Shown: positions 8,001 to 11,893 of the stretch, piece after piece | How positions within the stretch are numbered: the stretch's first letter is position 1 | How the letters are laid out: the number at the start of each line of letters is the position of its first letter | From: Rhodobacter sp. | Lineage (GTDB): Bacteria; Pseudomonadota; Alphaproteobacteria; Rhodobacterales; Rhodobacteraceae | DNA length: 11,893 nt | Direction of reading: 5' to 3' | Assembly (NCBI GenBank): GCA_027482795.1 | Contig: JAIXVS010000258.1 | Location: forward strand, 1-11,893 | Position numbers and translations under genes: made by a program | The notes under the pieces: model-generated | The model's input: only the letters and a program-made list of their open reading frames with translations | Database searches by the model: none | Told to the model about the DNA's origin: nothing

Positions 8001-8586
8001 TGATGTGCGCCCCGCTGGCGCATTTGATTTGGTGCAAGGGCGTTTTGATATCCTTAGCAAACGGCTGGATCTGGAAGAGGTGCGGTTGGAAATGCAGGGT
8101 CAATTGATCCCGTTTCTTTCGGTGCGCGCCACCAATCAGCGCGGCGATGTGACGACGACGGTTATCATCGACGGGCCAGCAACCGACCCTGCCTTTAGCT
8201 TTACCTCCTCGCCCGAAATGCCGCAGGAAGAGGTGTTGGCCGCCCTGCTGTTTGACCAAAATCTGCAAGGGCTATCGGCGTTGCAGGCGGTGCAGCTGAC
8301 GGGGGCAATTGCCACGCTATCGGGGCGCGGTGATGGGCTAATTGGCCGCATTCGCCGCGCGCTACAGTTGGACAATTTAGACATGCAGACCGATCCTTCG
8401 GGTAAGACGGCGCTAAAGCTGGGCAAATACGTGTCGGATAATGTTTATACCCAGCTGTCGGGCGATTCCGAAGGCAAGCAAAGTATCGACTTTACCTATA
8501 CGCTGAACAGCAAACTAAAGCTGCGCGCAGGCACGCAAACCACAGGCAACACCAGCCTTGGGATCGAGTATGAGACGAATTACTAG
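5065..8586 (+). CDS. tamB: TamB, envelope-spanning subunit of the translocation and assembly module
   Basis: The frame is open further upstream, but ATG 5065 is chosen because it overlaps the tamA stop (TGATG) and opens with a hydrophobic N-terminus, IVFSLAVVSLPLVALAQ. The product is 1173 residues, close to E. coli TamB (1259). It is made of long AsmA-like stretches of alternating short beta strands (LSGRLSV, LTGRFGN, LSGRVAA, LRLTGPLTNG), expected to form a hydrophobic beta-taco groove across the periplasm. The C-terminal DUF490/TamB domain is clear from about 850: AFDLVQGRFDILSKRLDLE, the hallmark SSPEMPQEEVLAALLF near 1047-1063, and SLGIEYETNY at the end. It pairs with TamA; the family is also implicated in phospholipid transport to the outer membrane. 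Odd points: the N-terminus ends in ALA-Q, resembling a cleavable signal peptide, and an alanine-rich stretch lies near 935-946. It is translationally coupled to tamA. Confidence 0.95.
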   Translation: MRKIVFSLAVVSLPLVALAQTTGAVDDRDYLTALLEDNLSGAGRQVVITGFEGALSSQAKIAQLTIADDLGVWISLKDVTLDWTRSDLLQGMVTVNTLSAAEIDLARLPQRQSDVVAEAAPFALPDLPVSITIGTIAAQTLRLGAPVLGQEITASVTAALQLSGGEGQGSLHIERLDENAPTGQADVAISFANATRQLAVDVKIAEGAGGILAQTMGVEGAPALAFTAQGEGPLSDFAAQIALESDGIQRFGGSVKMASLDPNTAGSGSAFAVDLSGDIAPLLAPSYRAFFGSDSTVRASGTAPAAGGFDLDALHITAQALDISGRLSVAANGVPSQFELAAQVQDPSGAPILLPLGLDLPASIAGADLRASFDAAQGDAWTLSANMAGWQQEDLRIAQTQITGQGTLRDVADNAFWDGDVTFSSEGVVPARASLSRALGSVIWGGGKMTWQDGALSLSQLSLAGEDYQIALTGRFGNLAQGLTFDGKIEAEAQDVSRFADMIGQPIAGAAKASYQGSAVLLTRAFDGAIALTTTDLAVGIPALDSSLNGTAQIDIQAARDEAGIAVRAFALRARGITADLSGRVAATGVAVDGDFALLDLPAEQRGFGGTVAGRVSLTGTPQNALARITARTSGIDLPISMLQRVAAEDAEFSAEIALDNLSPRLQAAQVTSAALSADVSPAPQAGSYTLRVALADLGMVLPEIPGALTLAGTVAPQGDGGDIDLTLTGPAGLNAAAKGFISAGQANDLRASGSADARLINSFIAPRSIAGAARFDLRLRGAPALRNLSGSASLASGRLADPSLPFSLSRMKVQADLSGSQMALTGSANATTGGSVDLKGNIALNAPYDGELVIGLNDLRLRDPELYDTSVAGKLRLTGPLTNGARLAGTIDLGRTEVQLRPTDASTVTLPDLRHSGDTVAAQETRHHAGFDQRAAASAAAAPFGLNILVRAPNRLFVRGRGLDAELGGELRLGGTTNDVRPAGAFDLVQGRFDILSKRLDLEEVRLEMQGQLIPFLSVRATNQRGDVTTTVIIDGPATDPAFSFTSSPEMPQEEVLAALLFDQNLQGLSALQAVQLTGAIATLSGRGDGLIGRIRRALQLDNLDMQTDPSGKTALKLGKYVSDNVYTQLSGDSEGKQSIDFTYTLNSKLKLRAGTQTTGNTSLGIEYETNY

Positions 8587-8608
8587 CGCGGCCTAGCTGC
8601 GCGGTTTT
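8586..8608 (+). terminator. possible tamAB terminator
   Basis: GCGCGGC (8586-8592) and GCTGCGC (8596-8602) can form a seven-pair stem with one G-U wobble and a CTA loop, followed after GG by TTTT (8605-8608). It begins on the last base of the tamB stop and covers the stop of the convergent YihY-family gene. The T-run is short and the loop tight, so intrinsic termination is only possible, not demonstrated. Confidence 0.35.
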
Positions 8609-9441
8609 CGGATACGCTCGGCGTCCACCGCTGCGCCCAAAAGAACGGCATAGGCGCTGATATACAGCCAAATCAGCATGGCCACGACTGCCCCGATGGA
8701 GCCGTAAATTTGGTTATAGGCGGCGAAATTTCCAAGGTAGAACACAAAGCCGCGCGTGGCCGCCACCCACAACACCACGGCCACCAGCAGCCCCCAAGAC
8801 AAAAGCGGTGGTTTTGCCTTGGCCGTGAAATTTGGCCCCATACGATAGGCCAGCCCCACCGCCAAAATCGCGGCCCCTGTCCCCAGCGCAAGGTTTGATC
8901 GGTTCAGCCACTGCGCGCTGATCCCGTTAATCGGCAAAAGGGCCAGCCCAACAGGCACCGCGATGGCCATAAACAAAACCGATAGGATCAGCGCGATCAG
9001 CACCAGCGTTAGCAAAATGGCCCGCATTTGGTGCCAATGGCCCGCGCGGTTGGGCAAGTGGTGAATGGCATTTAGCCCCCGCATCAGCGCCGCCACCCCC
9101 GCCCGCGCTGACCACAGCGCCGCCAGCGTTGACAAAAGGGTCGTCACCCCCAGACTGGACGTATTCATCGACATCAAAGCTGCAATTTGCCCCTGCAAAA
9201 GGCTGTAAACTTCGGCAGGGATAAAGCGCGCTACAAGCGCGATTTCTTGGCGGATCACATCAGGGTCGGCAACCGCGCCCCAAATGGTGATAATGGCCGC
9301 CGCCGCAGGGAAAATGGCCAAAAAGGCGTAAAAGGCCACGCCCGCCGCGATCAGGTCCAATTCGGCCGCTTCTATTCGGCGGTAAAAATGCCAAAAACTG
9401 GCGCGCAGTTTGGACAATTGGTAAAATCGGTTGGAATGCAT
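8593..9441 (-). CDS. yihY: YihY/BrkB-family inner-membrane protein
   Basis: A 282-residue integral membrane protein of the family once misnamed ribonuclease BN. Hydrophobic segments are seen near 29-56, 98-118, 140-168, 184-202, 213-236 and 246-272, giving about six helices. Family landmarks include the early AAGVAFYAFLAIFPA (32-46), the arginine/alanine stretch ALWSARAGVAALMRGLN (108-124), and the C-terminal signature YGSIGAVVAMLIWLYISAY (246-264) followed by LLGAAVDAE. Most members have GAELNAE at that last site. A short basic tail follows. The function is unknown; members have been proposed as transporters or flippases. ATG 9441 has no strong ribosome-binding site. The gene follows the DUF6473-like gene by 51 bases on the same strand, so they may be co-transcribed, and converges on tamB with a six-base gap. 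It is not an RNase: no nuclease motif is present. Confidence 0.92.
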   Translation of the reverse strand: MHSNRFYQLSKLRASFWHFYRRIEAAELDLIAAGVAFYAFLAIFPAAAAIITIWGAVADPDVIRQEIALVARFIPAEVYSLLQGQIAALMSMNTSSLGVTTLLSTLAALWSARAGVAALMRGLNAIHHLPNRAGHWHQMRAILLTLVLIALILSVLFMAIAVPVGLALLPINGISAQWLNRSNLALGTGAAILAVGLAYRMGPNFTAKAKPPLLSWGLLVAVVLWVAATRGFVFYLGNFAAYNQIYGSIGAVVAMLIWLYISAYAVLLGAAVDAERIRKPRS

Positions 9442-9492
9442 CGGCGTATGATGCGGCCATTGCCTTTGCAGGGCAACCGAAAAAACCCCAGC

Positions 9493-10347
9493 CTAGGTGC
9501 CGCGCCGCGCTCTGCCGCTGCCAAAATACGCCTCGATATAGGGTAGCAAGGCGTTGCACACTTCGCGGTGCACATAAGGGCCAGGAAGGCTGGCGGCGAT
9601 AGGCAGTTCGGTTGGATCGTACACCATGCCGTCCAGCCCCATGGCCCGCGCCTCGAGCGAGGGGAGGGCGTAAACCACCTGCCCCGCATGGGGGGTTAAA
9701 GCGGCAATCATCGCCGTATCAATCAGCATGGGGTTAAAGAACAGATCAACCTTGTCGGCAGGGGCTGGCGGCATTGCATCCGCGATCCACAGCAGCAAAG
9801 GTTTTCCGCCCAGTTGGCCCAGAAGATTGCGCATATGCGCGATCCAATCTTCTTGCAATCCCCGCACCAGCACCGCAAACGACTGCGGCGCAGCCAGTTG
9901 CAGCGCGTGCAGCAGGTGGCGGGTAAAATGAAACTCGGTAAAGTCCACGTTGGGAAACAGCGCGCGCAGGCTGGGCTTTGCGGCCAAAAACCGATCATTA
10001 CGGCGCGGATGCACAGTATAAAAACGGTTCGAGATGTTCTGCGCGCCAAAAAGCTGCACCACCGTCACCGATGCTTGCCCCGCTTTGGCCAAAACATAGG
10101 GGTCGTTCAAAAACACATCGGGCCCTGCATTGGGCAGGCCAAAATTGGCCACAGGCAGGCCCAACTCTTTTTCCAGTAAATCTGGAAAGGGATATTTTAC
10201 GCAGCGGCCATACACCTCTGATCCGCCCAAAATGGCGACAAAAGTGCGTTCTGTTTCCCGCTTTGGCCCGCGAAACAACAGCCGCGATGCCCCATACGTG
10301 CAATTTGCATAATCCAGCGCCCCCGCGCTGGGAAAAGCATAAGCCAT
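9493..10347 (-). CDS. DUF6473-like protein of unknown function, SGNH-like motifs
   Basis: A 284-residue protein that I recognise as resembling the Rhodobacteraceae DUF6473 family (from memory). Seen: AGALDY near the start, RLLFRGPKR (22-30), AILGGSEVYGR (38-48), ANFGLPNAGPDVFLNDP (67-83), LFGAQNISNRFYTVHPRRND (99-118), and EFHFTRHLLHALQ (138-150). The order GGSE, NFGxxNAG, GAQN and a late His260 followed by a helix loosely mimics SGNH blocks I, II, III and V, with Ser43 as a conceivable nucleophile; this is inference only. No signal peptide or membrane helix is seen, so it is probably cytoplasmic. I chose ATG 10347 because MAYAFPSAGALDY fits the family N-terminus; a GTG at 10359 would add four residues, and neither has a strong ribosome-binding site. 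It precedes the YihY-family gene and is divergent from hbdA. No reaction can be assigned. Confidence 0.8.
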   Translation of the reverse strand: MAYAFPSAGALDYANCTYGASRLLFRGPKRETERTFVAILGGSEVYGRCVKYPFPDLLEKELGLPVANFGLPNAGPDVFLNDPYVLAKAGQASVTVVQLFGAQNISNRFYTVHPRRNDRFLAAKPSLRALFPNVDFTEFHFTRHLLHALQLAAPQSFAVLVRGLQEDWIAHMRNLLGQLGGKPLLLWIADAMPPAPADKVDLFFNPMLIDTAMIAALTPHAGQVVYALPSLEARAMGLDGMVYDPTELPIAASLPGPYVHREVCNALLPYIEAYFGSGRARRGT

Positions 10348-10420
10348 TCCACACACCACTTGTAACTACACCCGCTGCCCAATTTGCGCCTTAAATCTTT
10401 CGAAATCGCTAAATTCGGCT

Positions 10421-10431
10421 TTTGCCGCAAA
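10421..10431. promoter_or_regulatory. small palindrome TTTGCCGCAAA between divergent genes
   Basis: A perfect 5-base inverted repeat with one central base lies about midway between the DUF6473-like gene and hbdA, and is followed at once by a further TTTGCC (10432-10437). Its position in a divergent spacer suits an operator. No regulator is encoded nearby, and I cannot match it to a known binding motif, so it may be chance. Confidence 0.25.
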
Positions 10432-10485
10432 TTTGCCATATTTGGACACGCGTTTGTGCAGCAATGTGCCGTGCGCCCTTTGGCC

Positions 10486-10513
10486 TTGCACCCGCGCGGG
10501 GCAGGGGCATAAT
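10486..10513 (+). promoter_or_regulatory. candidate hbdA promoter
   Basis: TTGCAC (10486-10491) and CATAAT (10508-10513, five of six) are separated by 16 bases. Transcription would begin around 10519-10521, at or just before the ATG at 10522. If this promoter is real, either the mRNA is almost leaderless or translation starts at GTG 10534, which has GGGGG (10524-10528) five bases upstream. Confidence 0.3.
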
Positions 10514-10521
10514 AGGCAAAA

Positions 10522-11409
10522 ATGGGGGCGCGCGTGGATATCAAATCTGTCGGAGTGGTGGGCGCGGGGCAAATGGGCAATGGGATTGCCCATGTGTTTG
10601 CCGCAGCAGGTTATGACGTGCTGCTGAACGATATCAATGCCGAAGGGCTAACCCGCGCGCTGCAAACGATTGCCAAAAATTTAGATCGCCAAATTGCCAA
10701 AGGGAAGCTGACCGAAGATCAAAAGTCAGATGTGCTGTCGCGGATTAAGACCACGCAGGTTCTGGTCGATTTGGGCCCCTGTGATTTGATCATCGAAGCT
10801 GCGACCGAACGCGAAGAGGTGAAAAACGCCATTTTCGAAGGGCTAAAGCCGCATCTGGCACCGCAAACGATCCTAACGTCGAACACGTCTAGCATTTCCA
10901 TCACACGGCTTGCCTCGCGCACGGATCGGCCAGAAAAGTTCATGGGATTTCACTTCATGAATCCCGTGCCCGTGATGCAACTGGTTGAACTTATTCGCGG
11001 GATTGCCACCGATAAGGAAACCTATGACACGCTTTTGGCCGTGGTGGGCCGTTTGGGCAAAACTGCCGCAAGCGCAGAAGATTTCCCTGCCTTTATTGTG
11101 AACCGCATCTTGATGCCGATGATCAATGAGGCGGTTTATACCCTATATGAAGGGGTGGGCAGCGTTCAATCCATTGATCAGGCGTTGAAACTGGGCGCAA
11201 ACCACCCGATGGGGCCGCTGGAACTGGCCGATTTTATTGGGCTGGATACCTGCCTTGCCATTATGAACGTGCTGCACGATGGGCTGGGGGACAGCAAATA
11301 TCGCCCTTGCCCACTGCTGTCAAAATACGTCGAGGCGGGCTGGCTGGGCCGCAAAACCCAGCGCGGATTTTATGATTATCGGGGCGAAGTGCCCGTGCCA
11401 ACGCGGTAA
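10522..11409 (+). CDS. hbdA: 3-hydroxybutyryl-CoA dehydrogenase
   Basis: The enzyme interconverts 3-hydroxybutyryl-CoA and acetoacetyl-CoA with NAD(P)(H), in C4/polyhydroxybutyrate or fatty-acid-type metabolism. Seen in 295 residues: the Rossmann motif GVVGAGQMGNGIAHVF (11-26, GxGxxG at 14-19), ASP-type strand end YDVLLND (31-37), TSNTSSISIT (119-128), MGFHFMNPVPVMQLVE (141-156), FIVNRILMPMINEA (191-204), and the C-terminal domain with LKLGANHPMGPLELADFIGL. The spacing of Ser123, His144, Glu156 and Asn194 equals that of the catalytic residues of the mitochondrial enzyme. No hydratase domain is attached, so this is the monofunctional form. Homologues I recall start at MDIKSVG, which matches GTG 10534 (291 residues); ATG 10522 adds MGAR and is equally compatible with the bases (TAGG five bases upstream). 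It is a single-gene unit, convergent with the acyltransferase gene 25 bases on. The usual rhodobacterial partners etfB-etfA are not upstream here. Confidence 0.95.
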   Translation: MGARVDIKSVGVVGAGQMGNGIAHVFAAAGYDVLLNDINAEGLTRALQTIAKNLDRQIAKGKLTEDQKSDVLSRIKTTQVLVDLGPCDLIIEAATEREEVKNAIFEGLKPHLAPQTILTSNTSSISITRLASRTDRPEKFMGFHFMNPVPVMQLVELIRGIATDKETYDTLLAVVGRLGKTAASAEDFPAFIVNRILMPMINEAVYTLYEGVGSVQSIDQALKLGANHPMGPLELADFIGLDTCLAIMNVLHDGLGDSKYRPCPLLSKYVEAGWLGRKTQRGFYDYRGEVPVPTR

Positions 11410-11434
11410 CGCTGCCTGCGCAGCCACCATGGAG

Positions 11435-11893
11435 CTAGTTTGTTTTGCCACCCAGCGCCAGCGTATGCGCGCGCAGCCATGCCAAAAATCCGCGCGGGTT
11501 GCCATCCCATTTATCCAGTTCCGATGCATCAATGGGCGTGCCGATATAGGGGCGCTGCGGGTTGTTCAAAGCGCGCTTAATCTCGTGCAGAAGCAGCCCT
11601 TGCCGCAGCGAATCAGACAGCAAATTCGCAATCAAAAATGCGCGCGAATTTTGTCCCGTAAAGCAAATTGGCAAAATCTTGGCTTTGGATTTTTGGATCA
11701 TCTTATGGGTAAAGACGTTCCATTCCGCCTCGATAGCAGGGCCGAAAAAGGTTTCCGACATGGCCACTTTGCCAGCCGGAAACAGAATGATCGCCCCGCC
11801 CTTGGCCAAATGCTCCATCGTATCATTGCGCATTTTCAGGCCCAATTCGCGCGCATTATCTTCATGCGGAAAGGGGACGGGAATCATGAATTC
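11435..11893 (-). CDS. lysophospholipid acyltransferase (PlsC-like) family protein, N-terminus missing
   Basis: The frame is open through the right edge, so only the C-terminal 152 residues are seen; Met at 11887 is internal, preceded by Glu-Phe within the window. Recognisable are the PlsC-family motif III equivalent AIILFPAGKVAMSE, the following amphipathic WNVFTHKMIQKSKAKILPICFTGQNSRAF (motif IV region, split here only by reading on), and SLRQGLLLHEIKR. The HX4D catalytic motif would lie off the window. Canonical motif III is FPEGTRS; here Glu is replaced by Ala (FPAGK), as in the hemolysin-like subgroup of these acyltransferases rather than in standard PlsC, so the acyl acceptor may not be lysophosphatidate. 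By family it would be membrane-associated and would transfer acyl groups from acyl-CoA or acyl-ACP. It converges on hbdA. The subgroup assignment is from memory and moderately sure; the superfamily is firm. Confidence 0.82.
   Translation of the reverse strand, partial: EFMIPVPFPHEDNARELGLKMRNDTMEHLAKGGAIILFPAGKVAMSETFFGPAIEAEWNVFTHKMIQKSKAKILPICFTGQNSRAFLIANLLSDSLRQGLLLHEIKRALNNPQRPYIGTPIDASELDKWDGNPRGFLAWLRAHTLALGGKTN

Noticed and set aside
7597..8268. 223-codon open frame antisense to tamB, and similar long antisense frames at 5151-5807, 4349-4936 and 5922-6407
   Set aside because: They lie wholly within clear tamA/tamB coding sequence, have no recognisable motifs, are rich in Arg/Ala/Pro/Gly, and are the usual shadow of GC-biased third positions.
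8593..9441. Ribonuclease BN annotation for the YihY-family gene
   Set aside because: That name came from a historical error; the protein is a polytopic membrane protein with no metallo-beta-lactamase nuclease motifs.
9260..9559. 99-codon minus-strand frame bridging the gap between the DUF6473-like and YihY-family genes
   Set aside because: It overlaps both real genes out of frame and only re-reads the YihY N-terminus in another frame, so it is not a separate small gene or a frameshifted piece.
11411..11424. GCTGC-CTGC-GCAGC hairpin after hbdA as a terminator
   Set aside because: The stem is only five base pairs and no T-run follows on either strand; it may be chance in GC-rich DNA.
1..11893. 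Mobile element, phage, toxin-antitoxin, defence or CRISPR system
   Set aside because: I found no transposase, integrase, repeat array, terminal repeats or small paired genes; gene content and composition are even and typical of a chromosomal backbone.

Overview
The window looks like ordinary chromosomal DNA from an alphaproteobacterium of the order Rhodobacterales (Roseobacter/Rhodobacter group). GC is high (roughly 58-60% by eye), genes are tightly packed, and several proteins are typical of the group: the thioredoxin-TPR protein next to a stand-alone LON-domain protein, the DUF6473-type protein, and a 3-hydroxybutyryl-CoA dehydrogenase with its characteristic C-terminus. No tRNA, rRNA, CRISPR array, insertion sequence, phage gene or integrase is visible. 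No stretch longer than about 175 bases lacks a gene.

Layout. (1) 1-1345, minus strand: a YbbN/CnoX-like thioredoxin-TPR co-chaperone followed by a LON substrate-binding-domain protein that runs off the left edge; together a probable protein-quality-control operon. (2) 1451-2086, plus: an SGNH hydrolase resembling the Mycobacterium smegmatis acyltransferase/perhydrolase MsAcT. It converges on (3) 2083-3126, minus: a YghZ/Gpr-type aldo-keto reductase; the two genes share one CTAG that provides both stop codons. (4) 3251-8586, plus: tamA and tamB, overlapping by one base, encoding the outer-membrane Omp85 barrel and the envelope-spanning partner of the translocation and assembly module. (5) 8593-9441 and 9493-10347, minus: a YihY/BrkB-family membrane protein and, upstream of it, a DUF6473-like protein with weak SGNH-like motifs. 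(6) 10522-11409, plus: 3-hydroxybutyryl-CoA dehydrogenase. (7) 11435-11893, minus: the C-terminal part of a lysophospholipid-acyltransferase-like protein cut by the right edge.

How the genes fit together. The tam pair inserts outer-membrane proteins and, in current models of the TamB/AsmA-like family, helps move phospholipid to the outer membrane. The YihY protein and the acyltransferase are also envelope or lipid genes, but they lie in separate transcription units and no joint pathway can be claimed. The thioredoxin-TPR and LON-domain proteins plausibly act on damaged proteins. The aldo-keto reductase handles reactive aldehydes, and the hydroxybutyryl-CoA dehydrogenase belongs to polyhydroxybutyrate/fatty-acid-type C4 metabolism.

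I found no convincing undescribed multi-gene system. The points most worth a second look are the inverted repeat containing a perfect DnaA-box 9-mer in front of tamA, the MsAcT-like hydrolase, the SGNH-like motifs of the DUF6473-like protein, the intact CGPC site of the YbbN homologue, the FPAG-type motif of the partial acyltransferase, and an unusual run of TAG stops, all within CTAG.
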